Below are positions 1 to 10,038 of a stretch of DNA of 64,000 nucleotides, piece by piece. Location: contig NC_006048.2 in the NCBI RefSeq assembly GCF_000006445.2, positions 1,302,001 through 1,366,000 on the forward strand, written 5' to 3'. The position numbers were made by a program, and so were the translations under genes. The notes beneath the pieces were generated by a model, which was not told the origin of the DNA, did no database searches, and was given only the letters and a program-made list of their open reading frames with translations. Origin of the DNA: Debaryomyces hansenii CBS767. Taxonomy: Eukaryota; Ascomycota; Pichiomycetes; Serinales; Debaryomycetaceae. The number at the start of each line of letters is the position of its first letter. The stretch's first letter is position 1.

Positions 1-224
1 TAGTCATTGTAGGAGAGTATTATAGACAAAGAGACCTACTTGTATATTAATATAGGACTATTTACTTCATTAATGATAAACTAGTAGTTAAGAATGTAGT
101 TTTCGAATTTGCACTACCATGGAAAAAAGTGTTGATATCTCAACAATAGATGTAATTAACATAATTTAGATTAGATTTAAAGCAGCATTGATTATCAATT
201 ATTCAATAATAAGTATCAGAAATA
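1..224. other. Left-edge non-coding sequence upstream of the Asterix-like gene
   Basis: This is AT-rich sequence with no supported gene, likely the promoter of the first gene. A short antisense open frame at 203-406 has no signature. Confidence 0.4.
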
Positions 225-694
225 ATGGCACCAAAGGTTATTAGAGAAGATTTAGTCGTACCGTACGTATTAATTTTGTTTTGATAAAGACATAATTGCA
301 CTTCTATGCAAAGAAATGATAACAGGAATAATGAACTAACATGATCAATAGATACAAGCATGTACCAGCGAAGGCTCGTTCTGAAGCTTCTGGAATGGTA
401 GCACAATCATTGCCAATGGCAGCAATGTTTATGAAAAATAAATTGTTATCGTGGACGTCATTATTTTTGGCTATACAGTCGTACTTAAACGATCCTATTA
501 ATAAACAGGAAGATTCAGAAAGTCAACAACAACCACCACTTTTAAAGATTCTTTTCGCTATTATTGCTGTTTGTACATGTTACATTGATTTGATCTTTCC
601 TAAGTCCGGTCCAGCTTCAAAGGTAGAAAGCTTAGCCCAAACAGCGAGTGCAACTGCGTCGGCCGTGATCTCTTCTGCTACTGGTAGTAACTAA
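225..694 (+). CDS. Asterix/UPF0139 family ER membrane protein, spliced (join 225..262, 352..694)
   Basis: The predicted protein has 126 residues. Exon 1 encodes 13 residues starting MAPKVIREDL; splicing joins CC of exon 1 to A of exon 2 to make a proline codon and continues YKHVPAKARSE. The second exon has the family pattern: a short basic segment, then two hydrophobic helices (about residues 43-58 and 76-95) separated by a polar loop, with an Ala/Ser-rich tail. Asterix (WDR83OS) is known in animals as part of the PAT complex, an intramembrane chaperone for multipass proteins at the ER translocon; that role here is inferred from family membership. A start at the ATG at 341 would be wrong, because that ATG lies inside the intron. 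The gene converges on SIF2. The length is slightly above the roughly 106 residues usual for the animal protein. Confidence 0.75.
263..351 (+). other. Spliceosomal intron in the Asterix-like gene
   Basis: The 89-nt intron starts GTACGT, has an AACTAAC branch-like motif at 334-340 and ends in CAATAG. Removing it joins two in-frame coding segments (phase 2), giving a start codon and N-terminus typical of the family. Confidence 0.75.
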
Positions 695-816
695 GACTTA
701 ATTACATTTCTGACTTGATGGATCTTAAAAAATGGTTTAATATTACAAAATATAAATATATCTATACATAACAATAATACACGTTTGAGAATAACATTTG
801 TGAAATAACAGTGGCT

Positions 817-2637
817 CTATTTCCAGTTGAAAATAGCACTTTCTAAGCCTTTGTATGATACAGAAAGTTTCAGTGATGTATTGTCCCATGCCAAATCACA
901 GATACCGATATTTGCTTTGTTTTCCAACCTTTCTGTAGACGGTATTTCAAGATCATGGCATCCCATGCATCTTAGCACGTCTTTCCTTTTACCAGAATAA
1001 CGAGAGGGGGCAACATCCCATATAGATATTCTTCCAGCGTCATCTCCAACAGCCAACCACCTATGGTCAGGAGAAACTGATGCAATGAAAATCAAAGAAT
1101 CTTTCTTATTTGCAAATGATGTCACAGTATTATCAGTAGGAAGATTAAAATTATCTTCGTTTTTAAATACATTCGTACTTACTATGGCTTCACCGCTTGT
1201 CGTATTCCACATATTTACAATGCCTTCCATGGACACACTTAACAAAGCGCTTTCATTTTCTGAGGCATTTAACCAAAACAACCCGATAATAGGAGATGTA
1301 TGAAGTTTTATGCCTACATTCTTTTTGTCAGTCTGGGTATTTAACTCAAGTGACTCATGCGTTGAACTGCTTTTCCATATTTTAATCACGTAGTCAAAAT
1401 CAGAACTTGATGCTAAAAGCTTAGTATTTGTACTGAATTCGAGAATGGATATATTATTATTGTGACCAGGGAGAAATCCAATAGGCTTGACTAATGAATC
1501 CAGGTTTATTGAAGGTGCTAAATTAAACTGGGCGCCGTTCGTTTGTGGGACCGTAATTACATACACCTTAATTGTGTCTTTTGGGGTTGAAAGTGCAAAT
1601 TTGAATTCGTCTATCCAACAGGCATCTATAGTTGATGTTTGACATGCAGGGGTAGCGGGCGATTTGATTATTTGAATTAAATTCAAATTATTGCCGTCCC
1701 ATAAACAAACTTGGTTATTTACTGCAATGGATAGCAAATATTGCCCGCTTTCGCTCCAAATTAAACTGGATATTAACGCTGGGGTATTTTCGGTTTCTGG
1801 TGCTTCTTTATATCCTGTTAAGGCATCTGCTTCGATATCAAATGATGCTGCAGTATTAGCAATATTCTTTAATTTACCATCCGGAGACCATGCCCTAAGC
1901 TCACCATTTATGCCTGCAGTAACTATGATATTTCCCATAGGAGCCCACGAAACCGTTGTAATTTCGTTGTCCACCGCACTTGAATTGGATCCTTGAAGAA
2001 CGTTCGGATGGTTTAACGTCACCGATTCCGCTATTATATTGTCTTTAATCGCATTTATGACTGCAGTAGAATTATCTTTCCCATAAGCAAAAACATCCGT
2101 GCTTGGATGCCAATGCGTGGTCAAACACTCAGGGTACTTAATATCCGGTACTAAGCTCTTAGTTGTAAACTCAATAGGAATTTCTGGCGCATCCACCTCT
2201 TCATCATCCTTCTTTTCCACTGACTCGGCTTCGCCGTCCTTCATCTCGATATCCCCGTCGCTACCCACCGCCTTAACTTCCGACTTTAATGCAAACCGCT
2301 CGTTGTCCTTTCCCTCCAGTTGTTCGTATTTTGCTTCCTCTTCTTCTTGTTTCTGTTTATCCAACTCTTCTTGTAATAAAGCTCCCAACAATGAGTATGT
2401 GCTCCGGTCTGATCCATCTTTCCTAGTGTCTTCTTCCGCCAACGTAAACAATATCCCTTTCTGAACTAAGTTTACGAGACATCCTGGTTCAATTCGTGAT
2501 ATTATCGGCAAATTCTTATTATGTTCATACGACAGACACTGCGAGTGTTTTTCTAATGCAAATGCCGCCAAATCAAACCCCGATTCTTGGAGGTACCTCC
2601 ATACCAAATAATTTAGCTCTGTACTAGTCAAAGACAT
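817..2637 (-). CDS. SIF2: LisH/WD40 protein, Set3 histone deacetylase complex subunit
   Basis: This 606-residue protein begins with a LisH dimerisation motif (about residues 5-37, beginning STELNYLVWRYL), followed by an acidic linker (about 85-150) and a C-terminal WD40 propeller from about residue 165 to the end, with repeated GH/WD-type blades. This is the architecture of yeast Sif2, the TBL1-like subunit of the Set3C deacetylase complex that represses sporulation and inducible genes in the nucleus. It is divergent from EXO84 with only 205 bp between starts, the arrangement also seen in S. cerevisiae, which supports orthology. Its end converges on the Asterix-like gene 122 bp away. The ATG used is the first in frame. 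Confidence 0.9.
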   Translation of the reverse strand: MSLTSTELNYLVWRYLQESGFDLAAFALEKHSQCLSYEHNKNLPIISRIEPGCLVNLVQKGILFTLAEEDTRKDGSDRSTYSLLGALLQEELDKQKQEEEEAKYEQLEGKDNERFALKSEVKAVGSDGDIEMKDGEAESVEKKDDEEVDAPEIPIEFTTKSLVPDIKYPECLTTHWHPSTDVFAYGKDNSTAVINAIKDNIIAESVTLNHPNVLQGSNSSAVDNEITTVSWAPMGNIIVTAGINGELRAWSPDGKLKNIANTAASFDIEADALTGYKEAPETENTPALISSLIWSESGQYLLSIAVNNQVCLWDGNNLNLIQIIKSPATPACQTSTIDACWIDEFKFALSTPKDTIKVYVITVPQTNGAQFNLAPSINLDSLVKPIGFLPGHNNNISILEFSTNTKLLASSSDFDYVIKIWKSSSTHESLELNTQTDKKNVGIKLHTSPIIGLFWLNASENESALLSVSMEGIVNMWNTTSGEAIVSTNVFKNEDNFNLPTDNTVTSFANKKDSLIFIASVSPDHRWLAVGDDAGRISIWDVAPSRYSGKRKDVLRCMGCHDLEIPSTERLENKANIGICDLAWDNTSLKLSVSYKGLESAIFNWK

Positions 2638-2842
2638 AAGTTCCTTTAATAATTGCTTGGACTGTGTATGTTTCTAGATATCATATAGCTGGCTAAATTC
2701 GACCTTTCAAATTTTTTTGGTTTTGGCTGTAAGTTACACAAACTCGCCACTACCAGAATCTCAACAGAAGTATAAACAGACAGCTGTAGAGGTTAAAAAA
2801 GAGCTATAAGGTATCAGATATTAGAGTTATAATTGATCTACA

Positions 2843-5068
2843 ATGAACTTCGACGCCAAAGTATCTAATCGGAAGAGTAGGGCGCCGTGGCAAAGTTCTA
2901 CAAATAATAGTAAAATAAGTAATCCATATGCTGACGCTAATACATCGGTGGTAACGAATAATGAAAATAATGATAGTTTACATGTGCCTAATCCATATGG
3001 CGTTAATAATAAGGGCAATAGGAAGAATACAAGAAGATTGAGTATACATGCTTCAGCAGCTGCTGCTGGTCATAGAGGACCATTTGATGCAACTAACTTA
3101 CCACCTGTTCCCCAACTATATAAGACAAACACGCAATCGTCCGATGCAGTGCTGGCTATAAGCAAAGGACAAGAAGAGGAAGAAGTGGATATAGAGACGA
3201 AGATCTTTGGAGAATTGTCTAACGGTACTGCTACGGAAATTGATGATTACTTTAAGGTGTTGGTGAAACAGAAGGCATTGATCACCAAAGACATGAAGAG
3301 TAATATCAACCAAAATCAGAAGAATATCTTAGAATTAACGAATGATTTGAAGGAGACTCAGGAGGAACTTTTGCAGTTGCGTATTACTACCAAGGAATTA
3401 TATGGCGTGTTGGACGAGTTTAGGGAGGCTGCTGAACGAAGATTAGAATTGGAACATGAGACCCAGCAGACGGATCAGAACCATAATAACCTGTATGCAA
3501 CGTTGAACTCAAAGAAGCGTAAGGATCGTTCTTCGGTGATGGTTCTTGGGAAAATATGGGCAAGTGAATTGCAATCATTATGTAAACACGTCGATGGGGC
3601 CTCGAAATATGTTCAGGCGTTGCCTGGGAGACATGTTCTTGCCGAGAGTGGACGTTGGTATGAAGTTAATGTGGGGACATGGAAACCCACCAAGGCAACT
3701 CATTTATTTATGTTGAATGATTTGGTGTTGATAGCAACGAAGAAAAATTCAATGAACCAAGATACAGGTGATAAGAAAACTTCAAGACTACAAGCGATTC
3801 ATTGTTGGCCGTTGCATGAAGTAAAGTTATCTGAAGTTCGTGTTCCAAATAACTCGGGTAAGACGGACAAGGATGGTAATAAACTTTATGTAATAAATAT
3901 AAAATCAAAGTCGTTGAGTTACGTCTATCAGACAGATAGATATGATCATTTTTTGAAGATAACGGAAGCATATAATAAGGGAAGAAATGAAATACTAGCT
4001 AAGGAACGAATCCTTAACTCGAAGTCCATCGGCCAGACCCCTGACCTTATTGAAACCGACGAAGAAAAACGTCAATTACGTGAATCATTAAGAAATTCCG
4101 GAATAAATGATGGTGTATCGGATGAAACTACCAAGCGCGAAAGTGGGACCAAACGTCATAGTGCTGATGTTTTGTTACAGGATATTTCCGCTCGGGTACA
4201 TTCAAGAAATAGATCACACGATTTTGACCATGGCCCACATGCCAAAGTAAATGCTGCCGATAGAGGACAGTTTTTTAATGATTTGAAAAAAATTGAAGAT
4301 AGACTCGACGAAGTCGATGTTGAAATATCCCGTAATAAATATACTGAGTCAGTTGGGCTTATTAGGTATATTGAGAACAAGTTATCCAGTATAGAACTGG
4401 CAATTTCCAACAACTCATCAAATGCTGTAATTTCAATTGACGAAATTAAATTGCTAATTGATGTCATAAAATTGAAAATAAATAATAGAAAGTCACAAAT
4501 ACAACACTGCTTAGGCTTTGATTTGCAACATAATATAGGAAAGTTAACTACCGCCCAAATATCTACAATTATTGAGTTTTTTCATAATTTTGATCAATTG
4601 GATAAGGGTATATCCTTGTATTTGCAAGCGGTTACCAATAACTTATCAGTAAACGTATCCAGGCTAGTGGTCGGAGTCCAAGGTTCAACAAAAATAGATG
4701 TTGTTAACTATTTATCAAATTTGGTTATTATTAATGTTTCAATTATTAAAAGAGCTATAGCAGTCTATAAAGAGTGTATTGTTCCAGTATTGAAGAAGGA
4801 TTTAAATGGCAATGTTGATTCTAGTGGATTGATTAATTGGTCTATTGATGAAGTTGCAAAATTGGTAAAAGCTATTAAAAAGCATCTTTATGGTAGTTTG
4901 GTTGTTTTGACAGGGAATAATGAAGAAACTGAAGAGCCGACATATAAAGTCAAAGATGCTGCATTATTTCAAGAATTCATTGGAGTGGTTAGACCTCAAC
5001 TTAATACCTTAAAAGGCGTTGGTGTTAATGTTGAATTCTTATTTGACGATATTTTATCATTACAATAA
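2843..5068 (+). CDS. EXO84: Exocyst complex subunit Exo84
   Basis: The 741-residue protein has a polar N-terminus containing two NPYx elements (27-30 and 50-53), a coiled-coil segment at about 135-215, a PH-like domain at about 260-380 (conserved RWYEVNVGTW and LNDLVLIATKK strands), and a helical C-terminal region typical of exocyst CATCHR rods. Exo84 is one of eight exocyst subunits that tether secretory vesicles at sites of polarised growth, and it has also been linked to pre-mRNA splicing in S. cerevisiae. It shares a 205-bp divergent promoter with SIF2 and ends 47 bp from the convergent QDR3 stop, so the transcripts probably overlap at their 3' ends. Confidence 0.92.
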   Translation: MNFDAKVSNRKSRAPWQSSTNNSKISNPYADANTSVVTNNENNDSLHVPNPYGVNNKGNRKNTRRLSIHASAAAAGHRGPFDATNLPPVPQLYKTNTQSSDAVLAISKGQEEEEVDIETKIFGELSNGTATEIDDYFKVLVKQKALITKDMKSNINQNQKNILELTNDLKETQEELLQLRITTKELYGVLDEFREAAERRLELEHETQQTDQNHNNLYATLNSKKRKDRSSVMVLGKIWASELQSLCKHVDGASKYVQALPGRHVLAESGRWYEVNVGTWKPTKATHLFMLNDLVLIATKKNSMNQDTGDKKTSRLQAIHCWPLHEVKLSEVRVPNNSGKTDKDGNKLYVINIKSKSLSYVYQTDRYDHFLKITEAYNKGRNEILAKERILNSKSIGQTPDLIETDEEKRQLRESLRNSGINDGVSDETTKRESGTKRHSADVLLQDISARVHSRNRSHDFDHGPHAKVNAADRGQFFNDLKKIEDRLDEVDVEISRNKYTESVGLIRYIENKLSSIELAISNNSSNAVISIDEIKLLIDVIKLKINNRKSQIQHCLGFDLQHNIGKLTTAQISTIIEFFHNFDQLDKGISLYLQAVTNNLSVNVSRLVVGVQGSTKIDVVNYLSNLVIINVSIIKRAIAVYKECIVPVLKKDLNGNVDSSGLINWSIDEVAKLVKAIKKHLYGSLVVLTGNNEETEEPTYKVKDAALFQEFIGVVRPQLNTLKGVGVNVEFLFDDILSLQ

Positions 5069-5115
5069 TTGAGACAAATATTAAGTATTAAATATTAATA
5101 TAAATAGAGGATCTA

Positions 5116-7170
5116 TTAAAGCATTTCGTAGAGCTTACTCAAATCTGAATGCTCTCTGTAGTAAGCACCATTCCTTTTTAATACCACTAAAGTAAAAGCG
5201 GCTACTGTCATTATTCCCATTAAAATAGAAAATAAAATACCGGGGCCAATTGCCCTCAAAAGGGGTTCAACAACAAATGTAGCTATGGCAGCTATCGTTT
5301 GTCTGATTAAATTGTTCAATGCAACCCCCGTCGCACCCTTCCCGGGTAATGTATCTACCAAATAAGTCACGGTTGCTCCAATCACTAACATTGAGGCAAA
5401 TCCAAATAAAGCAGTACCAATTAATGGTGTCACCCAGTGCGTTCCGAAGTCTAGACACCACCCAAAGATAAGACAAGCTGGAGGGAATAGGATAATAGCT
5501 GTTAAAACATTCCAGGAGATACGAGATTCTGGTACCATTTCCCCATTGTGTTTTTTAGCATACTTCTTCAATAAATAATCATTCCATTTACCACCCAGAA
5601 TAGAAGCTACAACATATGTAACTGAGTTGGGTATATACAATAGACCAACGATAATTGTCAGAAATTCGTATGGCTCCTGTTTGAACTCGTAAGCAATGGT
5701 CATATTGAAAAAATACAATACTCCAAAAACAATTGCTGAATATGCAATGACCCACGCCACTGGAGGATGCGTCAATAAAACTACTGAATGCATGGGTCTA
5801 ATGGTATAGTCGTAAGCATTTATTTTGAATTTCTCCCATTTTGTCGGTTCCTTGATGGGCAGTTCCGTGCCTTGAGCAGCACCTGACAAAGTTCTATTGA
5901 TATTATCAATTTGATTTTCACGATACTCCTTTGCAATTCTTCTAGAATAGCTTGACTTATCAGTGTAAGATCTGGCTAAAGTAGGCATTACTGCATCAAA
6001 TGCTGGTCGTTCGTATTCCAAATCCAATGATTGTCTCGAGCCTGACCTTGACAAACTAGAAGCAATTCTAGCTAAGTCGGCATCTGAATAGTGTTGATTT
6101 GATTCCTTTGTAGGAACATTCAGTAATACAGCCAGTTGGCCCAGCTCAGAATCGTCTAGTTTTCTTTCTGCATATTCTCCTTCGAGACCTTCTACCGGGT
6201 TTTCCTCCCCGTGGATGTCGTCTACAGCTATTGGTACCCCCGTTGTAAGGTTCTGGTCGTCTTCATCTGTCTCTTCCACTCTACGATATTGACGCAACAT
6301 CTCTTTTATGGCACTGTCTGAATCTTGTTTTCGAATAGTCTCCGGCAAAAAAATCATAATCGATATAACGTTGCTGCCTGAGAATATTACCAAAAGCCAC
6401 TGGGTCGCTCTCCAGCCCCAAGCTTCGGCGACCGCACCACCCACTATTGGAGCTAAAAATGGCCCCATCAACGGCCCTAAGTAATACAACCCCATGGCCG
6501 TTCCTCTTTCCTCGTTTATATACAAGTCCCCCACAGTTCCTGCTCCAACTGCCTGTACAGATGCAGAACATCCACCTGAAAGTATTCTGAATGCAATTAA
6601 GGCCCCAATATTTGGGGACAAGGCTGCGCCAATAGTAAACGCGCAAAATAATACGAAGGAGATAAGATAGACACTCCGTCTACCATGCTTTTCACTGAAT
6701 GTCGACCACCACATAGGAAATATCCCTAACGACAACAAGTACATACCCACGGATACATTTACAATCGTTCCTGTTGTGTCCAAATCCTTCACCACATCGT
6801 CTATGGCCGGCAACATAATAGATGTCCCCATGGGCCCGGTAATCGCTGCAAATGCAATCACAAACACGATAGTCAATTTATACGACTTGGGATAGTCTCT
6901 GGCATCCTCATATTCTGGGATCAATGCAAGATTAGCAAGTAGTCCTCTTTTTTCACTTGCAGGGACCTTATTCAGTCTCGCGGACGAAGCATTCGATTTT
7001 CGCCGGTCCATATTCTCATTTGATTGTACATCTACCTCGTCTACCCTCTCCTGGTCTCTCGTTCTTTCTAGTTCAATAGGTTGCGGATGCTCTGAATGCA
7101 ACCCATGCGAAATGTCTGACTCTAACGATATCGTTGATGAGCGTTGATCATTGGCCATATTTATCGACAA
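5116..7170 (-). CDS. QDR3: Major facilitator multidrug/polyamine H+ antiporter, Qdr3 type
   Basis: The 684-residue protein has a hydrophilic cytosolic N-terminus (1-97), twelve predicted helices in two groups of six, and a long central loop (about 280-465) that is acidic and Ser-rich. Motif A-like residues lie at about 155-168 (FSEKHGRRSVYL) and the antiporter motif C at 232-245 (GPLMGPFLAPIVGG). The long central loop distinguishes Qdr3 from Qdr1/2. In S. cerevisiae Qdr3 exports drugs and polyamines at the plasma membrane; the substrate here is inferred. Two methionines at residues 1 and 5 could each start the protein. It is divergent from CST26, and these two genes are also adjacent in S. 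cerevisiae. Confidence 0.87.
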   Translation of the reverse strand: MSINMANDQRSSTISLESDISHGLHSEHPQPIELERTRDQERVDEVDVQSNENMDRRKSNASSARLNKVPASEKRGLLANLALIPEYEDARDYPKSYKLTIVFVIAFAAITGPMGTSIMLPAIDDVVKDLDTTGTIVNVSVGMYLLSLGIFPMWWSTFSEKHGRRSVYLISFVLFCAFTIGAALSPNIGALIAFRILSGGCSASVQAVGAGTVGDLYINEERGTAMGLYYLGPLMGPFLAPIVGGAVAEAWGWRATQWLLVIFSGSNVISIMIFLPETIRKQDSDSAIKEMLRQYRRVEETDEDDQNLTTGVPIAVDDIHGEENPVEGLEGEYAERKLDDSELGQLAVLLNVPTKESNQHYSDADLARIASSLSRSGSRQSLDLEYERPAFDAVMPTLARSYTDKSSYSRRIAKEYRENQIDNINRTLSGAAQGTELPIKEPTKWEKFKINAYDYTIRPMHSVVLLTHPPVAWVIAYSAIVFGVLYFFNMTIAYEFKQEPYEFLTIIVGLLYIPNSVTYVVASILGGKWNDYLLKKYAKKHNGEMVPESRISWNVLTAIILFPPACLIFGWCLDFGTHWVTPLIGTALFGFASMLVIGATVTYLVDTLPGKGATGVALNNLIRQTIAAIATFVVEPLLRAIGPGILFSILMGIMTVAAFTLVVLKRNGAYYREHSDLSKLYEML

Positions 7171-7875
7171 TTTATGCGTTTCCTTATATTATGACACAAC
7201 CCATGTATTTATTATAACAATTTCTATATGAATATCCTGAAATAAATCTCGATTGTCTATTGTACTTACAAAAAGTCTTATGCTTATGAAGAGTCATATA
7301 CTAAATTTTTGAAGAGTAGTGTCGAAGAGGGCCTGCGCGACCCCCACTATATGTCCAGCCATCCCTCCCTCCGATGCCCCAAAAGGGTACTAACCGATAG
7401 TGTACTCTGAAGACCATAGATCATTGAATCCCCGGGTGCAGCATTGTTTGAAGCACCTATTCCGTCATTCAGACCATTTTGGTAGGTGTCAATGCGACAC
7501 AGGTGTTTCCAATGCCGAACAGGCCCGAAATATCGTCTGCAATAACCGAATGAAAATTTGGGATACGAGGGCCATCGTGATGTCACATGGCCCTTCCTGC
7601 TCATGCGATTGATTCAGAGGGGAGGAACTTCAAACGATCAACCCAGTAATGATGGGAGAGAAGAGCGATGGATCGTGTAAGGCTCAAGAATGTTCTGATA
7701 GATTTGTAAGACAGGGAACTCTGATAAAATCAGCAATAAGATCTGGTTTAACAGTTGGGGCTATATCGGATTACACGGCTCAATATACGAGTATCGCGTA
7801 GAGAGATCAATATATTAGTGCCATTGAGTCGTCTTTTCAAAGAAAGAAAGAAAAAGAACGAAAATTACGAACAAA
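7171..7875. promoter_or_regulatory. Divergent QDR3/CST26 intergenic region with a GC-richer centre
   Basis: No convincing gene lies in these 705 bp. The centre (about 7320-7640) is visibly richer in G and C than the flanks and contains short C- and G-runs, including an AGGGG stress-element core at 7618-7622 and CCCCAAAAGGG at 7377-7387. Open frames occur on both strands there but have no family signature or membrane pattern. The region must hold the promoters of both divergent genes. Confidence 0.55.
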
Positions 7876-9138
7876 ATGATAGTAAGGCATGCATGGCCCG
7901 TAGTGATTGGGAGGACACTTGTACTAGGGTTTTTTTTTGTAATTGGATGCATTTCAATATTGGGAAACCAGTTGATCGGAACGTTTGTCTTTGCTAACGA
8001 TGCTGTACAGAAACAAGCGGTGATCAATCTCACGAAGAAACACTTCATTGCGTTGTTCGGAACGATAACACAATGGGTCAGTCCGTGTAAGATCTCTATT
8101 ACATACGATCCATCGACGTTACCGGAAGGCGACTCATTCAAAGTGGATCCTCTGGGAAACTTATCGAGCATACTCAGTCCCAATTCGGTGTTGATTTCGA
8201 ACCATCAGCTCTATACCGACTGGTTATACTTGTGGTTTATCTTATACACGGCTAAATTGGGTGATTCGGTCTATATCATGTTGAAGGACTTATCCAAGAT
8301 CCCGGTATTGGGGATTGGAATGAAGAACTACAATTTCCTCTTCTTGTCGAGAAAATGGGAAAAGGATAAGATTGTGTTGACGAATCAATTATTGACGATT
8401 GATGCGAATGCGAGAGGATTGGGTCCTGCCAACGGAGTCACCCACGTTACTTCTACGAACGTAGGATCTTCGGAACTTCATCACTGGCCAGAGGGTCATA
8501 AAGCGGGCCAAATCTGGCCTTATCTGGTTATCTTGTATCCGGAAGGAACTGTGACTTCTGCCCGCACAAGAGCAAAATCTAACAAATTCTGCGAAGAGAG
8601 AAATATGCCAGTTTTGAAACACACATTACTTCCAAGAGTAAGAGGTTTATTCTTGACCTTGAGGAAATTGAGAAATACTGTTGAGATTGTCTACGATTTC
8701 ACGTGTGGCTACTCTGATTTAAAGCCTGGAGAATATGGTGAAGATATATATACGTTGAAAAGGCATTATCTCAAAGGTTACGGTCCAAAAAAGATCAGTT
8801 ATCATCTCAGAGGATGGAAGTTATCTGAGATTCCTTTAGGTGAAGAAACGGAAGATATTGATGATGTCTCTTCCGAAGATTTAATCAAATTCGAAGAATG
8901 GCTTTTTAAGGTGTGGTACGAAAAAGATAGAATGTTAGATCAATTTTATAAACTCGGATCCTTTGTAGATCCAGAGAGTGAGGTTAATTATACCGCTGGA
9001 AAGGTTGCTGAGAATACTGTTGTGGCCGACTTTAGAATTAACAGTATTGCCGATATTGTTGGATCTTTTGCATCTTTAACAATTGTTTTATTGATACTTA
9101 GAATTATATGGATGACATTGCTGAAAATATTATTTTAG
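7876..9138 (+). CDS. CST26: Lysophosphatidylinositol acyltransferase of the PlsC family (Psi1/Cst26)
   Basis: The 420-residue membrane protein has an N-terminal helix (about 8-30), the acyltransferase block I NHX4D at residues 109-115 (N109, H110, D115), the FLFLSRKW block II at 154-161, and block III YPEGT at 221-225. A C-terminal hydrophobic helix closes the protein (about 395-418). In S. cerevisiae this family member puts stearic acid into the sn-1 position of phosphatidylinositol. The assignment over the other yeast PlsC paralogues rests on overall pattern plus location beside QDR3, as in S. cerevisiae. The start is the first ATG, followed directly by a basic-hydrophobic N-terminus. Confidence 0.85.
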   Translation: MIVRHAWPVVIGRTLVLGFFFVIGCISILGNQLIGTFVFANDAVQKQAVINLTKKHFIALFGTITQWVSPCKISITYDPSTLPEGDSFKVDPLGNLSSILSPNSVLISNHQLYTDWLYLWFILYTAKLGDSVYIMLKDLSKIPVLGIGMKNYNFLFLSRKWEKDKIVLTNQLLTIDANARGLGPANGVTHVTSTNVGSSELHHWPEGHKAGQIWPYLVILYPEGTVTSARTRAKSNKFCEERNMPVLKHTLLPRVRGLFLTLRKLRNTVEIVYDFTCGYSDLKPGEYGEDIYTLKRHYLKGYGPKKISYHLRGWKLSEIPLGEETEDIDDVSSEDLIKFEEWLFKVWYEKDRMLDQFYKLGSFVDPESEVNYTAGKVAENTVVADFRINSIADIVGSFASLTIVLLILRIIWMTLLKILF

Positions 9139-9390
9139 TATCATGTCTACATTAGCACTTCTTTATATTTCTTGTTTGGCCGTCGGATCTCCTGACACTA
9201 TTATTTGTGTATTATCGTCAAATGAATATAGTTAAGTATATGTTATGATATTCTAGAAAATCTAGAAAAATTTATTTATTTCATCAATAAGATTAATTTC
9301 ATATTGAGCAGATTGTAATCGATACTCCTGATATCTACTCAATTAGTATAAATTATGGACTATTCCAAGGCGTATTTTAGAGGTAAATGC

Positions 9391-9397
9391 TGAAACA
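9391..9397 (+). promoter_or_regulatory. Pheromone-response-like element (TGAAACA)
   Basis: An exact match to the Ste12 core, 642 bp upstream of the FIG1 start. On its own it could be a chance match. Confidence 0.35.
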
Positions 9398-9772
9398 ACA
9401 ACAATATGTATATTTTGCGACTTTATAGACCATATTTTTTCCGTCTGATTTATCAAAATGTAAATCCTTTCCCAGAATTTACATGGCTATACGTATCAAG
9501 CTTGGATTTATAGAAGATTGAAGATACATGTATCCCGTTAAGTCCCAGGTTATTAAAAAATAATCGAGGTCTACTTGCAAGCTTCGATAGAGCGTCATAT
9601 TATTGTTTTAAATCCCAATTAGTACGCACAATGGAACTTAATCAATTAAACTAGAATAATGTGATAACATCCATGTTCTCGACTCCCTCTGGGTGATTCT
9701 TTATCATTTTATCCGTTCATCATGCAAGATCGCCGACCGAATGATACCACTTATACTACGTAAATTAGGATA

Positions 9773-9779
9773 TGTTTCA
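9773..9779 (-). promoter_or_regulatory. Pheromone-response-like element (TGAAACA, reverse)
   Basis: An exact reverse-strand match to the Ste12 core, about 260 bp upstream of the FIG1 start. Confidence 0.45.
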
Positions 9780-9948
9780 AACTAAGGAATGAGTCATGCC
9801 TTGCTATAGCCCAGAAAAGCATAAAAATTGTTTCTATCTTACCTAATACCATGAATCATATTGTATAGCAGGCTATAGTTAAAATAGTATCAGGCTTGTA
9901 TCATCAAATTTGCCTCTAAGGATGTCGCAAATTGCAAAATTTCAAAAA

Positions 9949-9955
9949 TGTTTCA
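9949..9955 (-). promoter_or_regulatory. Pheromone-response-like element (TGAAACA, reverse), near TATA
   Basis: An exact reverse-strand match to the Ste12 core about 84 bp upstream of the FIG1 ATG and shortly before a TATATAAA box at about 9975-9982. It sits in the usual activating position for a mating-induced gene. Confidence 0.5.
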
Positions 9956-10038
9956 AGAAATCTAGAATGATAATCTATATAAATCATGTTCAAACCCCTA
10001 CTAGATAGACATTTTAAAACAATGGCAATAATATAAAC

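Larger units (their letters stand above)
9139..10038. promoter_or_regulatory. CST26 3' end and long FIG1 promoter
   Basis: This is a 900-bp AT-rich non-coding stretch between two genes read in the same direction. It carries three copies of the Ste12-type element TGAAACA (9391-9397 forward; 9773-9779 and 9949-9955 reverse), a heat-shock-like TTCTAGAA within a TCTAGAAAA direct repeat (9251-9270), and a TATA-like TATATAAA just upstream of FIG1. In S. cerevisiae FAT1 lies between these orthologues; I see no trace of it here. Confidence 0.6.

Noticed and set aside
3708..3971. Antisense open frames within EXO84, TRA1 and other long genes
   Set aside because: They shadow strong conserved coding frames and have no signature of their own.
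7347..7604. 85-codon open frame on the minus strand and a 70-codon frame on the plus strand in the same interval
   Set aside because: They overlap each other in a GC-richer intergenic stretch, show no domain, membrane or signal pattern, and the plus-strand one lacks an ATG start.
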